From a bacterium (lineage in GTDB: Bacteria > Latescibacterota > UBA2968 > GCA-2709665), in assembly GCA_027619145.1 (NCBI GenBank), contig JAQCGA010000307.1:1-5549 (forward strand): a stretch of DNA of 5,549 nucleotides, given 5' to 3'. The notes beneath the pieces are model-generated. The model saw only the letters and a list, made by a program, of their open reading frames with translations, was not told where the DNA came from and did no database searches. Of the stretch, positions 1 through 5,549 are shown one piece after another; position 1 is the first letter of the stretch, and every line of letters begins with the position of its first letter. The translations under genes were made by a program, and so were the position numbers.

Positions 1-912
1 GCATTCCTGGTCTCAGCGATTGCCTTTGCCGCCATATCGGCCATCTCATGGAGCATGATCGGTTTTTACCTGGACCAGGCAGGTCCGCGTCCAATCCGCC
101 TGTTATTCTGGCTCACTGGAAACCTGCGCTCCTTTCCTGTACAGCTCACAAAATACCTTTCGCTTTACCCAAATCCAGACTCGATTCTTCACAGTCTGAT
201 CAACATCCCGGTTGCGTTAACTTTTACTGCACTCACTGCCCTGGGTGCCATCTCCCTCTTTCGCCAACGAGGCATACGCTACTGGGATGTGTATGCCGCC
301 ATATATCTGGTTACCGTTCTGGTTTACTCTCTCTTGAAAGCCCGATATCTCATCCCGCTGGTTCCTTTGCTAAGCATCTACACCTTTCAGGGAATCCGCG
401 TAACCTCCATTTCGACATATGCATGGTTCAGCGCACCAGTACGCAAGAAACCCCTGTTTCGTCTGCTGTTCCAGTACCGTTACCTCTACCCCGTCCTCAT
501 CTGCGCCCCCCTGTTTCTAGCGTATTGGACCGCGTACACCTTCCGGCCCGTAACGACTGGCGCGAACATCTTCAAGCAACCAGACCTCCAGGATCTCTTT
601 CAGGCCGTCCAGGATCCGGCCTATGGCATTCAGGCTGCTATCTTTCACCACCCTCGGGTACTCAGCCTCATGACAGGCGTGCCTGCAACCACCTGTTTCA
701 ACGCCGAAAAATACTGGCAGCAGGACGTCATATGGGACCTTCCAAAACTCCTCGACCTCTCCGTTCGCAGCAAAATTTCGCACGTCATCCTGGACCGTGA
801 ACAATCTGCTACATGGCAGGCCCTCTATCCCGTGATGGCCGCCCACCCCCAGCACTTTGAACGCATCTACAGCAACTCCGGGTACGACATCTACCGCATC
901 CTCCACGACTGA
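1..912 (+). CDS. Membrane glycosyltransferase-like protein, GT-C/GT39 type, C-terminal part (5' end missing)
   Basis: The reading frame is open from the first base, so this is the last 303 residues of a longer protein. Hydrophobic segments, counted from the window edge, lie at about 1-24, 67-87, 95-114, 115-131 and 161-180. The segment starting ARYLIPLVPLL resembles the Arg-Tyr...Pro helix common in GT39/ArnT-like lipid-linked-sugar transferases. A soluble tail of about 120 residues follows (roughly 181-303), with a fragment IFHHPRVLSLMTG and ending GYDIYRILHD. GT-C enzymes commonly place such a domain on the periplasmic side after the last helix. The family's catalytic acidic residues sit in the first extracytoplasmic loop, which would be outside the window, so activity cannot be judged. 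The stop is 8 bases before the asnB-like gene, suggesting an operon. It could instead be an O-antigen ligase or polymerase-like protein. The membrane topology is clear; the family call is an inference. Confidence 0.7.
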   Translation, partial: AFLVSAIAFAAISAISWSMIGFYLDQAGPRPIRLLFWLTGNLRSFPVQLTKYLSLYPNPDSILHSLINIPVALTFTALTALGAISLFRQRGIRYWDVYAAIYLVTVLVYSLLKARYLIPLVPLLSIYTFQGIRVTSISTYAWFSAPVRKKPLFRLLFQYRYLYPVLICAPLFLAYWTAYTFRPVTTGANIFKQPDLQDLFQAVQDPAYGIQAAIFHHPRVLSLMTGVPATTCFNAEKYWQQDVIWDLPKLLDLSVRSKISHVILDREQSATWQALYPVMAAHPQHFERIYSNSGYDIYRILHD

Positions 913-920
913 TTCCTCTT

Positions 921-2786
921 ATGTGTGGCATCGCTGGAATCCTCAACGAAAACCCCGATCGGCCAGTCTCTGGCGAACTCCTGGCCGCCATGTGTCGTAC
1001 CATCTCGCACCGTGGGCCAGACGACGAAGGCTTCTTCGTACAGGGCAACATTGGGCTGGGAATGCGCCGCCTCAGTGTAATCGACCTCCACACCGGAAAA
1101 CAACCCCAGAAAAACGAAGACGGAACCTGTCACATCGTCTTCAATGGCGAAATTTACAACTACCCCGAATTAAGAAAAACCTGCGAAGCAAAAGGGCACC
1201 ACTTCGCCACCCACAGCGACACCGAAACCATCCTGCACCTCTTTGAAGATATGGGTGCAGACTGCGTGCAACCCCTCAACGGCATGTTCGCATTCGCCAT
1301 CCACAACGCCCAGGACAACAGCGTTCTGCTCGCCCGAGACCGCCTTGGCATCAAACCCCTCTATTATGCCAGCACAGGCAATAGCTTCGTCTTCGCCTCT
1401 GAAATCAAAGCCCTTCTGGTCCACCCAGACATTTCCCGAGACATCGACCCCATCGCTCTGGACCAGTATCTCACGTACAAATACATCCCGGCCCCCCGAA
1501 CCATCTTCAAACAGATTCGGAAACTTCCCCCCGGCCACCTTCTCACCTGGAAAGACGGCCGCTTCCGAACCGCCCCCTACTGGAAGCTGAGCTTCCAACC
1601 CGCACAACACCGCCCTGAACAGGAAATTTCCGAAGATCTCCTCGAACGTCTCAAAAAATCTGTCCAGCTACAAATGATCTCAGACGTCCCACTCGGCGCA
1701 CTCCTGAGCGGAGGGATCGACTCCAGCCTCATTGTAGCCCTCATGAGCCAGCTCTCAGATCGCCCGGTCAAAACCTTCTCCATTGGTTTTGAAGAACGCT
1801 CCTACAACGAACTTCAACACGCCCGAACCATCGCAAAAAAATTCAATACCGAACACCATGAACAAATCGTTCGTCCGGACGTTGCAGACCTCTTCGAACG
1901 CCTCGTCACCCACTTCGACGAACCGTTCGCTGACTCCTCGGCCATCCCCACCTACCTGGTCTCCCGCCACGCCCGTGAACACGTCACCGTAGCCCTCTCT
2001 GGCACCGGCGCAGACGAACTCTTCGCCGGGTACGAACGTTACTGGGCTATTCCTCTGTACCGCGCCTACGGCCACCTGCCCGGTCCCCTGCGTTCTGCAC
2101 TCCACACCACCTTTCGCCATCTGCCCGCCGGGCATAAAAAAAGAGGCCTGGTTACCCGGGCCCAAAAATTCCTGGACACTGCCTCCGCAAACCCGATAGA
2201 GCGCCACCAGCAGGTATTAACTCTCTTCTCCAGAACAGAGCGAGAAGCCCTTTACACAGGCGCAGTTCCGGATGAACTTGACGATCCTCTCACAGAACGC
2301 TTCCACGCCTCAGATGCAGATTCAGACCTCAACCGCCTCCTGGATGTGGACACCGGCACCCTGCTTGCCGAAGACTACCTGACCAAAGACGATCGTATGA
2401 GCATGGCCGCCTCCCTGGAACTGCGCGTTCCCTTCCTGGACCACACCCTGGTCGAATTTGCCGCAAGCCTGCCCCCCGGCCTCAAACTGCGCGGACTCAC
2501 CACCAAATACATCCTCAAAAAATCCGCCTCAGACCTCCTTCCAAAAAATATCCTGCGACGCCCCAAACACGGCTTCGAAATCCCCGTAGCCAGTTGGCTT
2601 GCAAATGAACTCCGCGGCCATGTCCAGGACCTGATTCTCTCTCCACAAGCCCTTAGCCGGGGCCTTTTTACTTCCAAATCTCTTGAAACCCTCGTCCAAA
2701 CCCACTCCTCCGGACACAGCAATCTCAGTCGCCAATTATGGGCTCTGATGGCTCTCGAACTCTGGTTTCGAACATCCAGTACGTAA
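921..2786 (+). CDS. asnB: Asparagine synthase (glutamine-hydrolysing)-type amidotransferase
   Basis: This 621-residue protein has the two-domain AsnB layout. The N-terminal class II glutaminase domain (about 1-220) begins MCGIAGIL, so Cys2 becomes the N-terminal nucleophile after Met removal; this fixes the start. It also shows RGPDDEG (31-37), Arg50, FNGEIYN (74-80, Asn75/Gly76) and SDTE (99-102). The synthetase domain (about 235-615) has the pyrophosphate loop SGGIDSS (263-269), GTGADELFAGY (361-371), LRVPFLDH (501-508) and KHGFEIP (549-555). Family chemistry is ammonia release from glutamine and ATP-dependent amide formation on a carboxylate via an acyl-adenylate. Length is within the usual range for AsnB proteins (about 550-650). 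Its place between glycan-type genes suggests the acceptor may be a sugar uronic acid, as proposed for WbpS-type proteins of O-antigen clusters, rather than free aspartate; this is inference. No Shine-Dalgarno is visible in the 8-base spacer upstream. The family assignment is very secure; the substrate is not. Confidence 0.95.
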   Translation: MCGIAGILNENPDRPVSGELLAAMCRTISHRGPDDEGFFVQGNIGLGMRRLSVIDLHTGKQPQKNEDGTCHIVFNGEIYNYPELRKTCEAKGHHFATHSDTETILHLFEDMGADCVQPLNGMFAFAIHNAQDNSVLLARDRLGIKPLYYASTGNSFVFASEIKALLVHPDISRDIDPIALDQYLTYKYIPAPRTIFKQIRKLPPGHLLTWKDGRFRTAPYWKLSFQPAQHRPEQEISEDLLERLKKSVQLQMISDVPLGALLSGGIDSSLIVALMSQLSDRPVKTFSIGFEERSYNELQHARTIAKKFNTEHHEQIVRPDVADLFERLVTHFDEPFADSSAIPTYLVSRHAREHVTVALSGTGADELFAGYERYWAIPLYRAYGHLPGPLRSALHTTFRHLPAGHKKRGLVTRAQKFLDTASANPIERHQQVLTLFSRTEREALYTGAVPDELDDPLTERFHASDADSDLNRLLDVDTGTLLAEDYLTKDDRMSMAASLELRVPFLDHTLVEFAASLPPGLKLRGLTTKYILKKSASDLLPKNILRRPKHGFEIPVASWLANELRGHVQDLILSPQALSRGLFTSKSLETLVQTHSSGHSNLSRQLWALMALELWFRTSST

Positions 2787-2827
2787 ACATCCCTCACCTC
2801 TTCTGCAACAATCCTACCTCGAACAGC

Positions 2828-2845
2828 AGAAAAAGTAGAAAAAGT
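2828..2845 (+). repeat. Perfect tandem duplication of a 9-bp unit
   Basis: The unit AGAAAAAGT occurs twice without spacing, at 2828-2836 and 2837-2845, 42 bases after the asnB-like stop. It lies outside any supported gene. It is probably a replication-slippage product, and the unit number could vary between strains. The second copy also forms the left arm of the following inverted repeat. Confidence 0.9.
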
Positions 2846-2858
2846 CCGTAATTTTTCT
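2837..2858 (+). terminator. Weak AT-rich hairpin, possible terminator after the asnB-like gene
   Basis: AGAAAAA (2837-2843) and TTTTTCT (2852-2858) are perfect inverted repeats around an 8-base loop. The stem has only one G-C pair, but it ends in a T-rich arm and lies about 50 bases after a stop codon, where a terminator would be expected. It lacks the GC-rich stem of a strong intrinsic terminator, so it may be weak or incidental. Confidence 0.25.
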
Positions 2859-3106
2859 TAAGTTATTCAGGTACAACACAACACCTCATCCAGGGTGCTA
2901 CTTCTCAGCGATTCCCGCTTCAGGAATCTCAAGAACTGCCGATGTATGAGGTAGAAGGCTACCCCACCCTGTTGTTCCACCATCCCGGCGCTTCCGATCA
3001 ACCGGAAGCGGCTGTGGCACATCAGTTGCTCCACTTTGGAGCGCACCCAGAATCACCCCCCCATCCCAAAGTTCCACCCCTGCAATTATCCAAGATTTCG
3101 CTTTAA
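2852..3106 (+). pseudogene. Open stretch, possible remnant of a small protein gene
   Basis: Frame 2 stays open from just after a TAA at 2849-2851 to a TAA at 3104-3106, about 84 codons. The only candidate ATG lies inside it at 2942 and would give 54 residues. The stretch after that ATG reads MYEVEGYPTLLF, which loosely resembles the cis-proline region of thioredoxin-fold proteins (V-x-G-x-PT-hydrophobic). No CxxC motif, Shine-Dalgarno or remaining fold is present. The end is proline-rich and unlike a folded domain. The resemblance is weak and rests on a dozen residues, so it could be chance. No function is assigned. Confidence 0.15.
2989..3010 (+). repeat. Perfect 8-bp inverted repeat (hairpin)
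   Basis: CGCTTCCG (2989-2996) and CGGAAGCG (3003-3010) form a perfect 8-bp stem with a 6-base loop, ATCAAC. The stem is GC-rich like that of an intrinsic terminator, but the following bases (GCTGTGGCAC) contain no T-run. It may be part of a folded leader RNA, a protein-binding site, or the trace of an old mobile element. Confidence 0.6.
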
Positions 3107-3117
3107 AAACAATCAGT

Positions 3118-3160
3118 TATGCGCATTACTCTCAGGTTGCAGTTTTTCTATATGCGCATA
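3118..3160. promoter_or_regulatory. Two ATGCGCAT palindromes 33 bp apart, candidate operator pair
   Basis: The 8-bp palindrome ATGCGCAT occurs at 3119-3126 and 3152-3159. The second extends to a 10-bp perfect palindrome, TATGCGCATA (3151-3160); the first is identical except for its last base, TATGCGCATT (3118-3127). The centre-to-centre distance is 33 bp, close to three helical turns, so two bound dimers would face the same side of the DNA. They lie 72-112 bp upstream of the methyltransferase start in AT-rich sequence. This position and symmetry fit a transcription-factor site, but no regulator is encoded in the window and the factor is unknown. Confidence 0.4.
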
Positions 3161-3213
3161 CCAGAGCGGAAAAAACATCCGCCTTCAGTACAACTCTATC
3201 TACACTGATCTTA

Positions 3214-3219
3214 TATACT
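3214..3219 (+). promoter_or_regulatory. Possible -10 element (TATACT) for the methyltransferase operon
   Basis: TATACT matches the sigma-70 -10 consensus at five of six positions and sits in AT-rich sequence just before the methyltransferase start. It ends only 11 bases before the ATG, so the transcript would be nearly leaderless. No good TTGACA-like -35 element is seen about 17 bp upstream (CAACTC at 3191-3196). It is reported as a weak candidate only. Confidence 0.2.
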
Positions 3220-3230
3220 GGAACTCAACC

Positions 3231-3959
3231 ATGGCAGAACTATCTGCGCAAGCAGTTGATTTTTACGATGTTGAGTGGACACAACAGTGGCAGGACATGA
3301 AAACCTTTAGCCCGGTTGCCCGTCACACCCGCCGGCTCATCCGAAACCTGCTGAACCATATCCCCTACCGTTCTCTGATCGACATTGGATGTGGAAACGG
3401 GGCCTTGCTACGCGAACTGCCGCTCGACACAACCCAAATCCACATCTGCGGCGTCGATTTCTCCGAGGTCGCCGTCCGGCTCGCTCAGCAACAAACACCG
3501 GGGCAATTCCACTGCCTGGACATCCAGAACACATCATTGCAGGAAACGTTCGACGTGGGCATCTGCTCCGAAGTCCTGGAACACCTGGACAACGATGAAG
3601 CCGCCCTCTCCAACATCCGCACCATGTGCAAGCAGGTCATCATCACCGTTCCTTCCGGCCCACTGGGTCCATCCTCGGCGGCAATGGGCCACGTTCGGCA
3701 TTATACAAAAGAAAGCCTCACGCAAAAACTCACGCAGGCCGGATTCACCGTTTGCCAGATCAGAGCCTGGGGTACCCCCTTCCACGACCCCCTCTACGCC
3801 TGGCTTCGCGGACAAGCGCCCGAAGGTGCGACCACCGGCAACTACGGCTACCTCCGCCGAGCCATGTCTTACACGCTCTACCTGCTCTTTTTCTTCAACC
3901 TGCTGGACCGGGGCCACAAACTGATTGCCCTGGCCGAGCGCACACAGGACCTGTCATGA
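3231..3959 (+). CDS. Class I SAM-dependent methyltransferase
   Basis: This 242-residue protein has a Rossmann-type methyltransferase core (UbiG/Methyltransf_11 or 23-like). Motif I is LIDIGCGNG (49-57). An acidic residue at the end of strand 2, Asp76 in CGVDFSE, would bind the SAM ribose. A motif II-like stretch FDVGICSEVLEHLDN spans 107-121, and VIITVPSG (137-144) forms a later strand. A hydrophobic stretch near the C-terminus (about 211-226, rich in Leu, Phe and Tyr) suggests membrane contact. The frame extends upstream to an ATG at 3036, adding 65 residues. That extension lacks domain features and overlaps the AT-rich regulatory region, so the ATG at 3231 is preferred; GGA at 3220-3222 is a weak ribosome site. 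The stop overlaps the carbamoyltransferase start by ATGA. From context the acceptor is probably a glycan or glycolipid hydroxyl, but an unrelated substrate is possible. Confidence 0.88.
   Translation: MAELSAQAVDFYDVEWTQQWQDMKTFSPVARHTRRLIRNLLNHIPYRSLIDIGCGNGALLRELPLDTTQIHICGVDFSEVAVRLAQQQTPGQFHCLDIQNTSLQETFDVGICSEVLEHLDNDEAALSNIRTMCKQVIITVPSGPLGPSSAAMGHVRHYTKESLTQKLTQAGFTVCQIRAWGTPFHDPLYAWLRGQAPEGATTGNYGYLRRAMSYTLYLLFFFNLLDRGHKLIALAERTQDLS
3946..3949 (+). promoter_or_regulatory. Shine-Dalgarno-like AGGA for the carbamoyltransferase
   Basis: AGGA lies within the last codons of the methyltransferase gene and ends 6 bases before the ATG at 3956. Together with the ATGA stop-start overlap it supports this start and suggests translational coupling. 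Confidence 0.45.
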
Positions 3960-5549
3960 TCATACTTGGAATTGGCATCCAACACGACGCCGGCGCAGCA
4001 ATCATCTCCAACGGGCGCATCCTGTCCGCCGTCAACGAAGAACGCCTCAATCGCGTCAAAATGTACTGGGGCTTTCCCGAACAGGCAATCTCCGAAGCCC
4101 TTCGCCTGGCTGGTGTAGGAATGCAGGATCTGGATGCCGTGGCCGTGGCCAACACCACGTACAGCACCCACGCGGCACACTGGGAAGGCCTTTACCCAAA
4201 AGATCTCAAACGCCGTGCGCTCATCCAGCTTTCCAAACTCGGACTGGCCCGCCTCATCGGCGGCAATCGGATTGGCGTAGATGCGTATCGGACATTCAAC
4301 AGCAAGCGTGTGCGTTTCCTGGAAACCCGCAGCTTTGAATCCTCTCTCCGGAACCTGGGCATCCATGCACCCATCTCCTATATCGATCATCACGAAGCCC
4401 ACCTGGCTTCTGCCTATTATACCTCTGAGTGGGACGAGTGCCTCAGCATTTCTCTAGACGGAGTGGGAGACGGGTATTGCTCTCGGATTGCCATCTGCCG
4501 CAACGGAGAAATGCAACCCTTCCACCGGGTTCCCTTTTACCACACCCCCGGTCAGTACTACGGCTTCGTCACCGGCTGGGCCGGATTCACTCCCGGCAAA
4601 CACGAAGGCAAAATCACCGGTCTGGCCGCGTACGGCGATCCGGAAAAACACATTGGCCTCTTCCGCGAACGCATCTCCTACTCGCCCGAACGCTTCTCTT
4701 TTATCAACCACGGCATGTGGGGTTGGGCCGAATACGAATACCTCTGCCGCCGCCTGGAAGGCTGTGAAAAAGCCGACGTGGCCGCAGCCATTCAACAGCA
4801 CCTCGAAAACCTGGTGAGCCGGTACGTCCGCCAGGCCGCGCAAAAAACCGGCCTCGGAAAAATTGCCCTCTCCGGCGGCATCTTCGCAAACGTCAAACTC
4901 AACCAGCGTATTCGAGACCTGGACAACGTGGAAGACATCTACGTCCACCCCCACATGAGCGACGGTGGATTGGGTGTGGGCAGTGCTTTGGTACTCAATG
5001 CCCGGCATGAAACCCTATCCCCCACCCGCCTGGACAACGTCTACCTGGGTCCCGGTCTGGCCGATGCAGAAATTGAAGCCGAACTGAAACGCCAGGGACT
5101 TACGGCTGTTCGCCACGAAAACGTAGAAGAAGAAATTGCTGCCCTGCTCGCAGAAGGCAACGTGGTAGCCCGCGTCAACGGCCAGATGGAATACGGCCCT
5201 CGGGCCCTGGGCAACCGCTCCATCCTCTATCAAGCCACGGACGTTACCGTGAACCAATGGCTCAACAAACGCCTCAAACGCACTGAATTCATGCCCTTTG
5301 CACCGGCCATTCTCCGGGAACGTGCCAGAGACTACTACCTGGACTTTCCCGTTTCTGAATACACCGCAGAATTTATGACCGTCACCTACAACGTCACGCA
5401 GCGGTGTAAACGGGAAGCCCCCGCAGTAGTGCACGTGGACGGGACCGCGCGGCCACAAATTGTCACCGAACAAAACAACCCATCTTTCTACAAAATCCTG
5501 CAGGCCTACGAACGCCGCACCGGATTTCCGCAACTCATCAACACCAGCT
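3956..5549 (+). CDS. O-carbamoyltransferase, NodU/CmcH/TobZ family (3' end missing)
   Basis: The frame is open from the ATG at 3956 to the window edge, giving 531 complete codons without a stop. The N-terminal Kae1-like (ASKHA) domain starts MIILGIGIQHDAGAAI. It carries HHEAH (145-149; His145/146 and His149 being the expected metal ligands), SLDGVGDG around Asp168, GKITGLAAYG (218-227), SGGIFANVKLN (306-316) and HMSDGG with Asp336. The C-terminal YrdC-like domain, from about residue 370, has MEYGPRALGNRS (411-422), FMPFAPAIL (445-453) and HVDGTARPQ (493-501). The window ends in NTS of the family's usual NTSFN motif, so perhaps 50-80 residues are missing. The family transfers carbamoyl from carbamoyl phosphate through carbamoyl-AMP to a hydroxyl, often of a sugar, in the cytoplasm. 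With the methyltransferase it would decorate a surface glycan or a secondary-metabolite sugar. All visible core motifs are intact. The family call is very secure; the acceptor is unknown. Confidence 0.95.
   Translation, partial: MIILGIGIQHDAGAAIISNGRILSAVNEERLNRVKMYWGFPEQAISEALRLAGVGMQDLDAVAVANTTYSTHAAHWEGLYPKDLKRRALIQLSKLGLARLIGGNRIGVDAYRTFNSKRVRFLETRSFESSLRNLGIHAPISYIDHHEAHLASAYYTSEWDECLSISLDGVGDGYCSRIAICRNGEMQPFHRVPFYHTPGQYYGFVTGWAGFTPGKHEGKITGLAAYGDPEKHIGLFRERISYSPERFSFINHGMWGWAEYEYLCRRLEGCEKADVAAAIQQHLENLVSRYVRQAAQKTGLGKIALSGGIFANVKLNQRIRDLDNVEDIYVHPHMSDGGLGVGSALVLNARHETLSPTRLDNVYLGPGLADAEIEAELKRQGLTAVRHENVEEEIAALLAEGNVVARVNGQMEYGPRALGNRSILYQATDVTVNQWLNKRLKRTEFMPFAPAILRERARDYYLDFPVSEYTAEFMTVTYNVTQRCKREAPAVVHVDGTARPQIVTEQNNPSFYKILQAYERRTGFPQLINTS

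Larger units (their letters stand above)
2787..3230. other. 444-base intergenic region without a convincing intact gene
   Basis: This gap separates the asnB-like gene from the methyltransferase gene and breaks an otherwise tightly packed locus. Both flanks are more AT-rich than the genes. It holds a 9-bp tandem duplication followed by an AT-rich inverted repeat (2828-2858), several complementary segments that could fold (2891-3010), an open stretch in frame 2 that may be a gene remnant (2852-3106), and two ATGCGCAT palindromes (3119-3126 and 3152-3159). The simplest reading is the end of one transcription unit and the regulatory region of the next. No tRNA, rRNA or CRISPR-like array is visible. 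Confidence 0.75.

Noticed and set aside
48..800. A 250-codon + frame overlapping the membrane protein gene
   Set aside because: It is rich in Pro, His, Ser and Arg with no fold signature, and overlaps a frame with clear membrane helices that is open from base 1 and leads directly into asnB.
1755..2207. A 150-codon reverse-strand frame within asnB
   Set aside because: It lies opposite the conserved synthetase domain and is a composition shadow with no recognisable protein features.
2989..3010. The 8-bp hairpin as an intrinsic terminator
   Set aside because: There is no T-run after the stem, and it lies about 200 bases beyond the asnB stop, so it is listed only as an inverted repeat.
2843..3021. 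A short open reverse-strand stretch in the gap, considered as a transposase remnant
   Set aside because: It contains nothing matching a recognisable transposase motif, and no flanking terminal inverted repeats or target-site duplication are visible.
3385..3924. A 179-codon + frame overlapping the methyltransferase
   Set aside because: It is a Ser/Pro/Thr-rich shadow frame, while the overlapping frame carries complete SAM-binding motifs.
4454..5008. A 184-codon reverse-strand frame
   Set aside because: It lies antisense to conserved carbamoyltransferase motifs, and its openness is explained by the C-rich codon bias of the sense gene.
5015..5533. A 172-codon reverse-strand frame
   Set aside because: It is antisense to the carbamoyltransferase C-terminal domain, whose GPRALGNRS and HVDGTARPQ motifs are intact on the + strand.

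Overview
The window is 5,549 bases of a bacterial chromosome or large contig. All supported genes lie on the + strand, and both edges cut a gene. The content fits part of a surface-polysaccharide or glycolipid biosynthesis locus. In order it holds the 3' end of a multi-pass membrane protein resembling a GT-C (GT39/ArnT-like) glycosyltransferase, an asparagine synthase-type glutamine amidotransferase (AsnB family), a class I SAM-dependent methyltransferase with a hydrophobic tail, and a NodU/CmcH/TobZ-type O-carbamoyltransferase that runs off the right edge.

Organism: the sequence does not allow a firm assignment. The genes are moderately GC-rich, and their sense strand is strongly C-rich, with many codons ending in C. 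The asnB-like gene has no Shine-Dalgarno motif, while the carbamoyltransferase has a plausible AGGA. All four gene families are widespread in Gram-negative bacteria, so taxonomy is left open.

Layout: 1-912 is the glycosyltransferase-like C-terminal part. After 8 bases comes the asnB-like gene (921-2786), so these two are probably one transcription unit. A 444-base gap (2787-3230) follows. It is visibly more AT-rich at its ends and has no convincing complete gene. It does contain a 9-bp tandem duplication, an AT-rich hairpin, a nested set of inverted repeats, an open stretch that could be a gene remnant, and two ATGCGCAT palindromes exactly 33 bp apart. The methyltransferase (3231-3959) then overlaps the carbamoyltransferase (from 3956) by the 4 bases ATGA, so those two are almost certainly co-translated.

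Inferred joint role: the membrane protein would transfer a sugar from a lipid carrier. The amidotransferase, methyltransferase and carbamoyltransferase would decorate the glycan or its precursor with amide (or asparagine-derived), methyl and carbamoyl groups. The combination is familiar from O-antigen, exopolysaccharide and antibiotic-sugar tailoring clusters; no wholly new system is demonstrated. The least explained part is the gap before the methyltransferase.
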